The notes: generated from the sequence alone by a model not told the origin. A stretch of DNA of 64,000 bases from Autumnicola sp041679265 (GCF_041679265.1 NZ_JBGFSM010000001.1:320708-384707); one strand, 5' to 3'. Counted from the stretch's first letter, positions 1 through 8,732 are shown. Translations and numbers: made by a program.

Positions 1-829
1 CTGAAAAACTAGGATTGAAACAAGGTGTGGGCTTCTATAATTTTTGCCAGGCTTTCATCTTCCAGAGGTACCCACTGAAAAACTAGGATTGAAACAAGAA
101 TCTATTCCAACAGCATAAGCTTGATCTTTTGCTTCCAGAGGTATCCACTGAAAAACTAGGATTGAAACGTATCTGCAAAATCCTGAATTACTCCAAATTG
201 CATTCTTCCAGAGGTATCCACTGAAAAACTAGGATTGAAACCAGGGAATTGCAGGCGGCAGATAATGTAAAATCTTCTTCCAGAGATATCCATTGAAAAA
301 CTAGGATTGAAACTAATAAAATTGCTTTTACTCCTGCGCATAATTTGACAATTCTTCCAGAGATATCCATTGAAAAACTAGGATTGAAACACCTGGCTTT
401 TCCCGAGTTCATTCTTACAAACGATCTTCCAGAGATATCCATTGAAAAACTAGGATTGAAACTTTTTCCTCGCTTTCTCGATCACCGCTTTCGCTCAGCT
501 TCCAGAGATATCCATTGAAAAACTAGGATTGAAACTAGACGTATTTACTATCGATTTGGTTATGCCTTTTGACTTCCAGAGATATCCATTGAAAAACTAG
601 GATTGAAACAGCGGTCAACATCAATTCTATAATAGCTGTTTTGCGGCTTCCAGAATATCCAGCGAAAAACTAGGATTGAAACGAATTAAGGGAAGATTCC
701 TTTTTTGAATGAACAAATTCTTCCAGAGATATCCACCGAAAAACTAGGATTGAAACGGATTAGAAAATTTGTTCAGGATTACTGGCTTTAAGCTTCCAGA
801 GATATCTATCGAGTAACTCGGGGTGAAAC
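1..829 (+). CRISPR. CRISPR array, trailer-side part (12 repeat units, 11 spacers)
   Basis: The repeat is 37 nt, begins CTTCCAGAG and ends ATTGAAAC. Units lie at 1-21 (cut by the window edge), 59-95, 132-168, 205-241, 277-313, 354-390, 426-462, 499-535, 573-609, 647-682 (36 nt, one base lost), 720-756 and 793-829. Spacers are 35-40 nt and all differ. The 3' ATTGAAAC matches the 8-nt handle left by Cas6 in type I and III systems, so the array should be read left to right. The last repeat is strongly degenerate, as expected at the trailer end, which places the leader and possibly cas genes off the left edge. No cas gene is visible here, so the subtype cannot be assigned. Short open frames through the array only reflect its regular spacing. 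Confidence 0.97.
793..829 (+). repeat. Degenerate terminal CRISPR repeat
   Basis: This unit keeps CTTCCAGAGATATC at its 5' side but reads GAGTAACTCGGGGTGAAAC where the others read GAAAAACTAGGATTGAAAC. A decayed last repeat is the usual mark of the leader-distal end. It stops four bases before the convergent integrase stop codon. Confidence 0.9.
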
Positions 830-833
830 GGCC

Positions 834-2075
834 TTAACTAATCCCTTCTGCTTTTTCTTTTTTCAATAATTTATTTTGCTTTTCCAGGATCTCCATATCC
901 TTACCAACCTTCTCATCTAGAACCTTAGCATAAATCTGGGTAGTTTTAAGAGACCTATGGCCAAGCATTTTGGCCACGCTCTCTATAGGAACTCCTTTAG
1001 AAAGCGTAACCGTAGTCGCAAAAGTATGTCTGGCTAAATGCGTTGTTAAGTTCTTTTTTATCCCACATAGGTCCGCAATTTCCTTTAGATAAGCATTTGA
1101 TTTTTGATTTGAGAGTACAGGCAAGACATTCTCACTCACTACTACTCTTGGATGATTCTTGTATTTTTCCAAAATAGCCTCCGGAATTTTAAGAAGTGGT
1201 ATACTACTTAACGTTTTTGTCTTCTTCCTTTTTGTCTTTATCCATTTTTTATTCCCGTCAAAAATGATATCATCATCAGTAAGTTTTTCAATATCTCCAA
1301 AAGAAAGTCCGGTATAACAGCAGAATACGAACATATCTCTAACCAAATCTAAACGCGGTATATCCAAGTCTTTTTCTGATAATCTTTGAAGTTCTGCATC
1401 CGTTAGATAACCCCTATCCGAAGACTTCCAGGTTCCTTTCCAGTGAAAAAACGGATCTTTTTCTATCCACTGGTTAGCATAAGCAATTCGAATAATTTTT
1501 TTGAAATTGACAATATACTTTTGAGCTGTATTATGGGCACAATCTTTTTCTGATTTTAAATAGTGATCAAATCCCGTGATAAAGCTATAATCTACCTCTT
1601 CTACAGGTATATCTTTAGCTTTGTACCGATACGCCAGATAATCTTCAATATGTCTTTTGCAGGCATTATATCGCTGCAGCGTTCCTTTGGTAAATCCTTT
1701 TCCAATTAATTTCTCCATTTGATCATTGTGATCCTGAAAAATTTCTAGAAGCATGTACTGCTTATCTTCCTTGCCTAAATAGATATCCTTAATAATTTTT
1801 GCAGAAATCTTTTTACCCTCCCTTACCAAACGATCATGAATATCATATAGAGAAGCCCGCATATCATCCAGATACCTTTTTAAAGCTTTAGCTTCAACAG
1901 AACTGCCACGCACACTATTAGAATTAGTATTCCATTTGTTTACATCGATTTTTCTTGAGGTTGTAAAATCAGTACGTTTACCATTATAAGTTAGGCGTGC
2001 GTATATTACAGCTTCCGTATTTTTACTGGAAGTCGTCTTTTTCGGATAGAAAAGAACAAATAAAGAATTTATCAT
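834..2075 (-). CDS. Tyrosine recombinase/integrase, IntDOT-like
   Basis: A 413-residue site-specific recombinase of the phage-integrase family with the usual Bacteroidota layout: arm-binding domain (about 1-95), SAM-like core-binding domain (about 105-205) and catalytic domain (about 220-395). Catalytic H346, R349, H373 and the nucleophile Y382 are visible in HLARH, LGHRS and IYAKV. The motif that normally holds the first catalytic Arg reads YTGLSFGD, so Ser258 stands in its place; the CTnDOT integrase IntDOT is known for the same substitution. The gene lies between a CRISPR array and the 3' end of tRNA-Asp, which suggests it integrates an element at that tRNA. A phage or island integrase is an equally good name; the family call is firm. 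Confidence 0.95.
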   Translation of the reverse strand: MINSLFVLFYPKKTTSSKNTEAVIYARLTYNGKRTDFTTSRKIDVNKWNTNSNSVRGSSVEAKALKRYLDDMRASLYDIHDRLVREGKKISAKIIKDIYLGKEDKQYMLLEIFQDHNDQMEKLIGKGFTKGTLQRYNACKRHIEDYLAYRYKAKDIPVEEVDYSFITGFDHYLKSEKDCAHNTAQKYIVNFKKIIRIAYANQWIEKDPFFHWKGTWKSSDRGYLTDAELQRLSEKDLDIPRLDLVRDMFVFCCYTGLSFGDIEKLTDDDIIFDGNKKWIKTKRKKTKTLSSIPLLKIPEAILEKYKNHPRVVVSENVLPVLSNQKSNAYLKEIADLCGIKKNLTTHLARHTFATTVTLSKGVPIESVAKMLGHRSLKTTQIYAKVLDEKVGKDMEILEKQNKLLKKEKAEGIS

Positions 2076-2090
2076 CGGTGCTTGTATTAA

Positions 2091-2202
2091 ATATGCACCG
2101 TAAGTTAGAAAAATAAAGTGTTAAAAAAACGTCGTAACCTTTTTATTAACAGTACTTTACAAGTTTCGAGGTGCATATAATTCCGGTAAAAAATATGCAC
2201 CG
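2091..2202. promoter_or_regulatory. Repeated ATATGCACC sites upstream of the integrase
   Basis: ATATGCACCG occurs at 2091-2100 and 2193-2202, and the inverse GGTGCATAT at 2170-2178. A fourth half-match, CGGTGC at 2076-2081, faces the first copy. Clustered short repeats between an integrase and its tRNA target fit arm-type integrase or excisionase sites, or an operator controlling int. The function is inferred from position only. Confidence 0.45.
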
Positions 2203-2255
2203 AATTGAGCACCAATTACTTAGGTTTATTTGTGTTTATTTGGCACTTTGAAGAA

Positions 2256-2292
2256 GAAAAAAATCCTCTAAATCATTGATTTTGAGGCTTTT
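2256..2292. terminator. Bidirectional terminator after tRNA-Asp
   Basis: A stem of about 11 bp (CCTCTAAATCA against TGATTTTGAGG) has an A-run on its left and a T-run on its right, so it can terminate on either strand. It lies just downstream of the minus-strand tRNA-Asp gene. Confidence 0.6.
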
Positions 2293-2316
2293 TGCTTTAA
2301 TTTGATACTTTAAAAG

Positions 2317-2390
2317 CGGTCTGGACGAGACTCGAACTCGCGACCCCCTGCGTGACAGGCAGGTATTCTAACCAACTGAACTACCAGACC
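2317..2390 (-). tRNA. tRNA-Asp (GTC)
   Basis: On the minus strand the gene starts GGTCTGG and ends CCAGACC plus a G discriminator, giving a full 7-bp acceptor stem. The anticodon loop CTGTCAC (anticodon GTC, at 2354-2356) sits on a CCTGC/GCAGG stem, and the T arm contains GTTCGAG. CCA is not encoded. A Bacteroidota promoter lies upstream. The 3' end faces the integrase, so this gene is the likely attachment site of the flanking element. Confidence 0.97.
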
Positions 2391-2431
2391 GTTGCTTTAT
2401 TGCTTGCCTTACTTTTTCTGTTAGGCGAGGG

Positions 2432-2461
2432 CAAATATACCACCGTTTTACAATCTTGCAA
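2432..2461 (-). promoter_or_regulatory. Promoter of tRNA-Asp
   Basis: The minus strand reads TATATTTG at 2439-2432, a perfect TAnnTTTG -7 element, with TTG at 2461-2459 and a 19-bp spacer. The predicted start is about 35 nt upstream of the mature tRNA 5' end. Confidence 0.7.
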
Positions 2462-2499
2462 ACCTTTTATGGCTTTTTTTCGTCAAAAATTTTCATTCT

Positions 2500-3429
2500 T
2501 TAACCAATCTTTTGTCTTTCAAGCAAGTAAGTGGTAAGAATTTTATCGAAATTTCGATTAATATCTGCCTGCACATAATTAATCTTATACCTCGCACATT
2601 CCAGCTTAATAGCATCAAAGTATTTTCTAACCTTACGCTGGTAAGTGTCTTTTATATTTTCAGAATAAAGATCTATATGGTTTCCGGTTTCCACATCGGT
2701 AAAACGCCTGGGTACATTATCAAAATCAAAATCCATTTCTCTCCTGCCATCTATTACATGAAAAAGCACAACCTCATGTTTATTGTACTTTAAATGCCGG
2801 AGCGCCTCAAACAATTCCCCTTCCCCGGCATCAGCCTGCAGCATATCTGTAAAAAGCAAAACCAGAGAACGCTTCTTCAGCTTTTCCGCGATCTGGTGCA
2901 AATATTTATAAGTATTCGTAACTTTTCCCCCGGAGGGCTTAGAAAGCAGCTCTTCCAGAGTATGTAGCAGCATGTGATGGTGCCGTTCACTGCCCTTTTC
3001 GGGTGCATAAAATTCGTAAGTATCACTGTAAATGCTTAATCCCACCGCATCCCGCTGCCGCTTCATAATTTGCATGACTGCGGCCGAAGCCAGCACTGCA
3101 AAACCTGCTTTATTCAGCGTTTCTACAGATTGCTCTTTTAAATTGGGATAATGCATAGAAGCCGAATTATCCACAATAAGATGGCACCTTAAATTGGTCT
3201 CCTCCTCATAGCGTTTAGTATAAAGCTTATTGGTGCGGGCAAAGAGCTTCCAGTCGATATGCTTGGTACTTTCCCCGTTATTATAGATCTTATGCTCGGC
3301 AAACTCCGCAGAAAAGCCATGAAACGGACTTTTATGAATGCCCGAAATATAACCCTCCACCACCTGCCTCGCCAGGAGGTCTAGATTGGCAAAGCCACCG
3401 CTTTTATGTATTTCCCGTTGTAAATCCAT
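2500..3429 (-). CDS. DUF58 domain protein
   Basis: A 309-residue cytoplasmic protein of the DUF58 family. The family region (GESTKHIDWKLFARTNKLY) and a vWA-like segment starting LIVDNSASMHYP are present, with a second conserved stretch around LLFTDMLQ. In Bacteroidota these proteins are usually encoded beside MoxR ATPases and Bat (aerotolerance) proteins, but those partners are not next to it here. Its biochemical role is not established; a metal-binding scaffold role is inferred from the DSS-like motif. It is separated from the upstream thioredoxin gene by a terminator. Confidence 0.9.
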   Translation of the reverse strand: MDLQREIHKSGGFANLDLLARQVVEGYISGIHKSPFHGFSAEFAEHKIYNNGESTKHIDWKLFARTNKLYTKRYEEETNLRCHLIVDNSASMHYPNLKEQSVETLNKAGFAVLASAAVMQIMKRQRDAVGLSIYSDTYEFYAPEKGSERHHHMLLHTLEELLSKPSGGKVTNTYKYLHQIAEKLKKRSLVLLFTDMLQADAGEGELFEALRHLKYNKHEVVLFHVIDGRREMDFDFDNVPRRFTDVETGNHIDLYSENIKDTYQRKVRKYFDAIKLECARYKINYVQADINRNFDKILTTYLLERQKIG

Positions 3430-3454
3430 AGCTCGATTCCTATTGCAGAATATA

Positions 3455-3487
3455 AATAAAAAAGGCCTGATTTTTACAACCAGGCCC
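3455..3487 (-). terminator. Terminator after thioredoxin gene
   Basis: The minus strand forms GGCCTG, an 11-nt loop and CAGGCC, followed by TTTTTTATTT. This is a standard intrinsic terminator between the thioredoxin gene and the DUF58 gene. Confidence 0.85.
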
Positions 3488-3511
3488 TAATAAAACTATT
3501 TTTTGATCCTC

Positions 3512-3829
3512 CTATAATAACTGATCGATTGCTTCAGCATATGTATTTTTAGGAGCAACGCCAACCTGGCGTCCAACTACTTCCCCGTTTTGAAAAACAA
3601 GAACTGTAGGTATGTTTCTCACCCCATATTTTGCGGCAAATTCCTGGTTGGCGTCCACATCAAGTTTCCCCACAACGGCTTTACCTTCGTATTCCTGACT
3701 AATTTCGTCTATAATCGGGCCTACCATTCTACAAGGTCCGCACCATGCCGCCCAAAAATCGACCATTACAGGTTTATCGCTCTTTAAGACTTTTTCCTCA
3801 AAAGTCGCATCTGTTATTTCAATTGCCAT
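3512..3829 (-). CDS. trxA: Thioredoxin
   Basis: A 105-residue cytoplasmic thioredoxin. The redox motif WCGPC has Cys30 and Cys33, and the cis-proline region reads NIPTVLVFQNG. It has the full length of the family and no signal peptide. It reduces protein disulfides using electrons from thioredoxin reductase, which is not in this window. The gene is followed by its own terminator, so it is probably transcribed alone. Confidence 0.97.
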   Translation of the reverse strand: MAIEITDATFEEKVLKSDKPVMVDFWAAWCGPCRMVGPIIDEISQEYEGKAVVGKLDVDANQEFAAKYGVRNIPTVLVFQNGEVVGRQVGVAPKNTYAEAIDQLL

Positions 3830-4343
3830 AATATGTTATTTTGATTCGATTTTATACAATACGTAAAAATAGTCAATTATTTCTGCAAAACTTACAAGCC
3901 TTGTATCATATTTAACTATTTACAGATTGGCCATTTTTATGTGGCGGGTCCTCCGCTACGCTGCGGCCGGGCTTTACGCGCTATCTGCCCCTCCTTACGT
4001 CGGGCAGGATAGCCTGCTGCAATCCCTACCCGAAACCCCACCGGCCTTCGGCCACCACAACTTCAAAAAAGGGGAGGAATCACTATTGCATTCCGCATTA
4101 AAATATTTCAAATAAAATACAACTACAGAGAATTTTACAAATGCCAAACCACAACCTGCGATCCCTCAATCCAAAAATGTCCGTATTCAACTTTCAAACA
4201 AGCCCAAGGAGCAACAGACAATATACACAACTATGAGAGCTTTTCAGAAAACATCAACTTCGCCTAACATACCTTTCAACACTAAACTATGCTCAAAAAT
4301 GCCAATTTTGGACCCATAGTAACTCCGAACAAAGAACTACGAA
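3830..4343. other. Intergenic region with a GC-rich structured segment
   Basis: No convincing gene is present. About 3945-4080 is clearly richer in GC than its surroundings and full of short inverted repeats, for example CTATCTGCCC (3981-3990) against GGGCAGGATAG (4002-4012) and GGCCTTCGGCC. It resembles the dispersed intergenic elements seen in flavobacterial genomes, but no second copy is present here. The remainder (4100-4343) shows nothing recognisable. Confidence 0.5.
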
Positions 4344-7300
4344 TTAATTCAACTTATAATTTACCTGCTCCTCTTCCAGCGCCTCAAGTAATTCCTGAGA
4401 GATTTTTACTTTTTGCCGCTTGCTGGGCATGTGCAGCTTCACCTGCTCCTTCATTTCGTACACCACAAAATTAAGTTTATGATCGCCCCGGTGAGTTCTA
4501 AAAAGATCCTTTAAAAGGGCTATTTTCTCCTCTTTAAGATCGTTTATATCCAGCTGGATAGTAAGCTTCTTCGCATAAGTATCCATAAGGTCATGCAACA
4601 GCTGAAAACTGTTAAACTGAATTCGGGGATCTCCTTTTTTTCCCGTTTCTTTATTGGTCCAGCCTTCCTTTATATAGGCTTTTATGTGTACAAAAGAATT
4701 AGGCACCAAAAAATGCCTGAACTTCAGGTATTCTTCCCCAAACATTCTAAATTCGTAAGTCTCGTTATAATCTTCCACAAAAAATGTGGCCCAGCCTTTG
4801 CCCATTTTTGACGTCCTGTGCTGCACATCACTAATAACGCCTCCAAAAGAAAGTTCGCGGTTTACAAACTTTTCCATTTCATTAAAATCGGCTAAAGTAG
4901 CATTGCAAAAGTATTGCAACTCCTTTTTAAAGTCATCCAGCGGATGCCCGGAAATATAAATTCCCACCACTTCTTTCTCTCTCCGCAGCTTTTCCATAGT
5001 ACCCCAGGCTTCACAAGGCGGCACAGTGGGTTCGGGAATTTGTACATCGCTGGCTTCCCCAAACAGGCTCACCTGAGAAGAATTTTCATTCTCCTGGAAT
5101 TTTGCGGCAAATTTAATCACCTTTTCCAAAAAGCTCATTCCGTCCCCGTCATCATGAAAATACTGTGCCCGATGGGTTTCTCCAAAGCCGTCAAAGCCAC
5201 CCGCCAGGGCAAGGTTTTCAAAAGCTTTTTTATTGGCAGCCCGCAAATCTATTCTTTTAGCCATATCAAAAATGGAGCGATAAGGACCTGCTTCGGTTTT
5301 ACGGTTCTCTACTATAGTGGCTACCGCACCAGCTCCTACCCCTTTTATCGCACCCATTCCAAAACGTACGGCATAATCTTTATTAACCGAGAATTTATAA
5401 TACGATTCATTTACATCGGGACCAAGCACCTTCAGCTTCATTCGTTTACATTCTTCCATAAAGAAGGTGACCTGTTTAATGTCGTTCATGTTATTGGAAA
5501 GCACTGCTGCCATATATTCCGCAGGATAATGAGCTTTTAAATAAGCGGTTTGATAGGCTATCCATGCGTAACAGGTAGAATGGGATTTGTTAAAAGCATA
5601 GGCGGCAAAAGCTTCCCAGTCTTTCCAAATTTTCTCCAGTATTTCCCGGGGATGGCCTTTTGCTTCACCTCCATCCAGGAATTTAGGCTTCAGCTGTTCC
5701 AGCAATGCAAAAATCTTTTTCCCCATCGCCTTTCGCAGCATATCGGCATCACCTTTAGAGAAACCTGCCAGCTTTTGCGATAGTAACATCACCTGTTCCT
5801 GGTAAACCGTAATTCCATAAGTTTCCTGCAGGTATTCTTCCATATCAGGCAGGTCATATGCAATCTCCTCATCTCCATGCTTACGGGCAATAAAACTTGG
5901 GATATATTCCATTGGGCCAGGACGATACAATGCATTCATGGCAATGAGGTCATCGAACACCGTTGGTTTAAGATCCTTCATGTGCTTTTGCATGCCGGGA
6001 GATTCATATTGGAATATCCCTACCGTCTCTCCTCTTTGGAAGAGCTTGTAGGTTTCTTCGTCATCAAGCGGGAAATTATCAGGATCCAGATCTATATTAT
6101 GACGGCCCTTTACAATTTTTACGGTATCCTTAATTAAAGTAAGGGTTTTTAATCCCAGGAAGTCCATTTTCAATAATCCGGCGCTTTCCACCACCGAGTT
6201 ATCAAACTGTGTTACATATAAGTCGGAATCCTTGGCAACCGAGACCGGCACATAATTAGTAATATCCCCAGGAGTAATAATCACTCCACAGGCATGAATA
6301 CCCGTATTTCTAACCGAGCCTTCCAGGATACGGGCCTGGTTAAGAGTTTGCGCTTCCAGATCGTCTCCTTCTGCTATATTGAGAAGTTCATTGATCTTCT
6401 CCATATCTTCACTGCGGAATTTCTTCTTCAATTCCTTCTCGTCTACTCCAAATATTTTCCCCAGCTTGGTATTCGGAATAAGTTTGGCGATACGATCGGC
6501 ATCCATTAATGGCAAATCCAATACTCTCGCTGTATCCCGAATGGAGGATTTTGCAGCCATGGTTCCGTAGGTGATAATTTGCGCAACCTGATTGGCACCA
6601 TATTTTTTGATCACATAATCCATCACCCTGCTTCTGCCCTCATCATCAAAATCAATATCAATATCGGGCATGCTCACCCTGTCGGGATTCAGAAAACGCT
6701 CAAAAAGCAGGTCGTACTTAATAGGATCGATATTGGTAATTCCAAGGCAATAGGCTACGGCACTTCCCGCAGCAGATCCACGTCCCGGGCCTACCGATAC
6801 ATCCATATTGCGGGCTTCCCTTATAAAATCTTCTACAATTAAGAAATATCCAGGATAACCGGTATTTTCAATAACAGAAAGTTCAAAATCCAGCCGCTCT
6901 TTAATTTCGGTTGTAATATCGGGGTAACGTTTTTTGGCTCCTTCAAAAGTTATGTGCTTTAAATAGGCATTTTCACCGCGTTTCCCACCATCTACTTTAT
7001 CTTCTTCCACTAAAAATGTATCTGGAATGGTAAAGGCGGGCAACAAAACATCCCTCGCGAGCTCAAATGGCTCTATTTTACCTACAATTTCCTTTACATT
7101 GGAAATCGCTTCCGGCAAATCTTTAAAGAGATTTTTCATCTCCTCTGCCGACTTAAAATAATATTCCTGGTTTGGCAATCCATAACGGTAACCCCTGCCT
7201 CGGCCTATTGGCGTGGCCTGTTTTTCGCCATCTTTTACACATAACAAAATATCGTGTGCATTGGCATCTTCCTGTCTCCAGTAATAGGTGTTGTTGGTAG

Positions 7301-8732
7301 CAACAAGTTTGATATCATGGGTTTTGGCGAAATCAATGAGCACAGGATTTACCCGGTTTTCATCTTCCTGGTTGTGCCGCATGATCTCCATATAAAGATC
7401 ATCACCAAATTGTTCTTTCCACCACAAAAGCGCTTCCTCTGCCTGTTTTTCCCCAACATTCAAAACTTTACTGGGAACTTCGCCATACAGGTTTCCGGTA
7501 AGGACGATCACGTCCTCTTTATATTTTTTGATAACTTCCCTGTCTATCCGCGGCACATAATAAAATCCTTCAGTATAGGCGATGGAAGACATTTTAGCCA
7601 GGTTATGATAGCCTTTCTTATTTTTAGCAAGCATCACAATCTGGTAACCATTGTCTTTCCTGGACTTATCCAGATGATTTTCGCAAACAAAAAATTCGCA
7701 CCCCACAATAGCCTTTAATTCTTTGGCTTCTGCAGGCTGATTATTTTTAAGGGCTTCGGCATTTTTGGCTTTTACAGATTTATTATAAGTACCTACTTCT
7801 TTTACAAAGTGAAAGGCGCCCATCATGTTGGCATGATCTGTAAGCGCCACGGCAGGCATATTTTCTTCGCCGGCCGCCTTTACCAGATCGGGAATGCTAA
7901 TGGTAGACTGCAATACTGAAAACTGGGAATGGTTATGCAAATGCGCAAATGGCACCTCATCCAGTTTTTCGAGGTTTTCTTCAATTTCTGCGGTAGTAAT
8001 CTCATCAGCAGGCTTTTCCTTCTGAAGCTGTTTCCTTATTTCTTCGGAAGCTTTTTTAAGGTTGATGTGTTTTAAACCTATGAGTTTTATTGGCTGCGGA
8101 TTGGCTTCTGAAAAATTCTGGAAATAATCTAACGGTACATCCAACTGTTCTTTGGTGAACATTCTTTTGCGCACCAGCTCCAGAAAACACCTGGTGGTCG
8201 CTTCCACATCGGCAGTTGCGTTGTGGGCTTCGGCAAAAGGTTCGCCAAAAAGGTATTCGTGAAGTTCGGTAAGCGTTGGCAATTTAAATTTCCCGCCACG
8301 GCCGCCGGGAATTTTACACATTTCAGCAGTCACCTCGGTACAGGTATCCAGGATTGGCAAATTTTGGAGTGAATTTTCCATTTGAAGGCGGAAGAATTCA
8401 GCCCCCATGATATTCACATCAAAACCTACATTCTGGCCCACTACAAATTTGGACTTATGGAGTGCTGTCTGGAATTTTTCTAAAACCTCATTTAGGGTAA
8501 TGCCATTTTCCTCAGCAAGTTCAGTAGAAATTCCGTGGATTTTCTCTGCGTCATAGGGAATATTAAAACCTTCAGGCTTAACCAGGTAATCCTGACTTTC
8601 TATTAGCCTTCCCATCTCGTCATGCAACTGCCAGGCTATTTGTATACATCGTGGCCAGTTGTCTGAATCGGTTAAAGGCGCATCCCAACGCTTTGGCAAT
8701 CCGGTGGTTTCGGTATCAAAAATAAGGTACAT
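4344..8732 (-). CDS. dnaE: DNA polymerase III alpha subunit with N-terminal proofreading exonuclease
   Basis: A replicative DNA polymerase of 1462 residues, about 300 longer than the E. coli enzyme because it begins with a DnaQ-like exonuclease (about 1-190). That domain has all DEDDh residues: FDTETTG, GQNVGFDVN and HNATADVEAT. A PHP domain follows (HLHNHSQFSVLQ, ALTDHANMMGAF). The polymerase core has GPGRGSAAGSAVAYC and the catalytic PDIDIDFDDEGR, then YRPGPMEYIPSF and a helix-hairpin-helix/OB-fold C-terminal part. Synthesis and proofreading therefore lie on one chain. The start is the only Met before IFDTETTGLP. It is probably a single-gene unit. The call is secure. Confidence 0.98.
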   Translation of the reverse strand: MYLIFDTETTGLPKRWDAPLTDSDNWPRCIQIAWQLHDEMGRLIESQDYLVKPEGFNIPYDAEKIHGISTELAEENGITLNEVLEKFQTALHKSKFVVGQNVGFDVNIMGAEFFRLQMENSLQNLPILDTCTEVTAEMCKIPGGRGGKFKLPTLTELHEYLFGEPFAEAHNATADVEATTRCFLELVRKRMFTKEQLDVPLDYFQNFSEANPQPIKLIGLKHINLKKASEEIRKQLQKEKPADEITTAEIEENLEKLDEVPFAHLHNHSQFSVLQSTISIPDLVKAAGEENMPAVALTDHANMMGAFHFVKEVGTYNKSVKAKNAEALKNNQPAEAKELKAIVGCEFFVCENHLDKSRKDNGYQIVMLAKNKKGYHNLAKMSSIAYTEGFYYVPRIDREVIKKYKEDVIVLTGNLYGEVPSKVLNVGEKQAEEALLWWKEQFGDDLYMEIMRHNQEDENRVNPVLIDFAKTHDIKLVATNNTYYWRQEDANAHDILLCVKDGEKQATPIGRGRGYRYGLPNQEYYFKSAEEMKNLFKDLPEAISNVKEIVGKIEPFELARDVLLPAFTIPDTFLVEEDKVDGGKRGENAYLKHITFEGAKKRYPDITTEIKERLDFELSVIENTGYPGYFLIVEDFIREARNMDVSVGPGRGSAAGSAVAYCLGITNIDPIKYDLLFERFLNPDRVSMPDIDIDFDDEGRSRVMDYVIKKYGANQVAQIITYGTMAAKSSIRDTARVLDLPLMDADRIAKLIPNTKLGKIFGVDEKELKKKFRSEDMEKINELLNIAEGDDLEAQTLNQARILEGSVRNTGIHACGVIITPGDITNYVPVSVAKDSDLYVTQFDNSVVESAGLLKMDFLGLKTLTLIKDTVKIVKGRHNIDLDPDNFPLDDEETYKLFQRGETVGIFQYESPGMQKHMKDLKPTVFDDLIAMNALYRPGPMEYIPSFIARKHGDEEIAYDLPDMEEYLQETYGITVYQEQVMLLSQKLAGFSKGDADMLRKAMGKKIFALLEQLKPKFLDGGEAKGHPREILEKIWKDWEAFAAYAFNKSHSTCYAWIAYQTAYLKAHYPAEYMAAVLSNNMNDIKQVTFFMEECKRMKLKVLGPDVNESYYKFSVNKDYAVRFGMGAIKGVGAGAVATIVENRKTEAGPYRSIFDMAKRIDLRAANKKAFENLALAGGFDGFGETHRAQYFHDDGDGMSFLEKVIKFAAKFQENENSSQVSLFGEASDVQIPEPTVPPCEAWGTMEKLRREKEVVGIYISGHPLDDFKKELQYFCNATLADFNEMEKFVNRELSFGGVISDVQHRTSKMGKGWATFFVEDYNETYEFRMFGEEYLKFRHFLVPNSFVHIKAYIKEGWTNKETGKKGDPRIQFNSFQLLHDLMDTYAKKLTIQLDINDLKEEKIALLKDLFRTHRGDHKLNFVVYEMKEQVKLHMPSKRQKVKISQELLEALEEEQVNYKLN

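Noticed and set aside
156..442. Two overlapping open frames in the first kilobase with repeated FNPSFSMDISGR-like peptides
   Set aside because: They read through CRISPR repeats on the antisense strand; the peptide repeats mirror the DNA repeat and are not a protein.
834..2075. Reading the integrase as inactive because the first catalytic Arg is missing
   Set aside because: The Ser replacement is also found in the active IntDOT recombinase, and the other catalytic residues are intact.
3927..4115. 62-codon frame on the plus strand between trxA and dnaE
   Set aside because: It coincides with a GC-rich, hairpin-dense segment, is unlike a folded protein and has no family features.
4914..5540. 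208-codon plus-strand frame antisense to dnaE
   Set aside because: It is a shadow of a highly conserved gene on the other strand; composition follows the antisense codon pattern.
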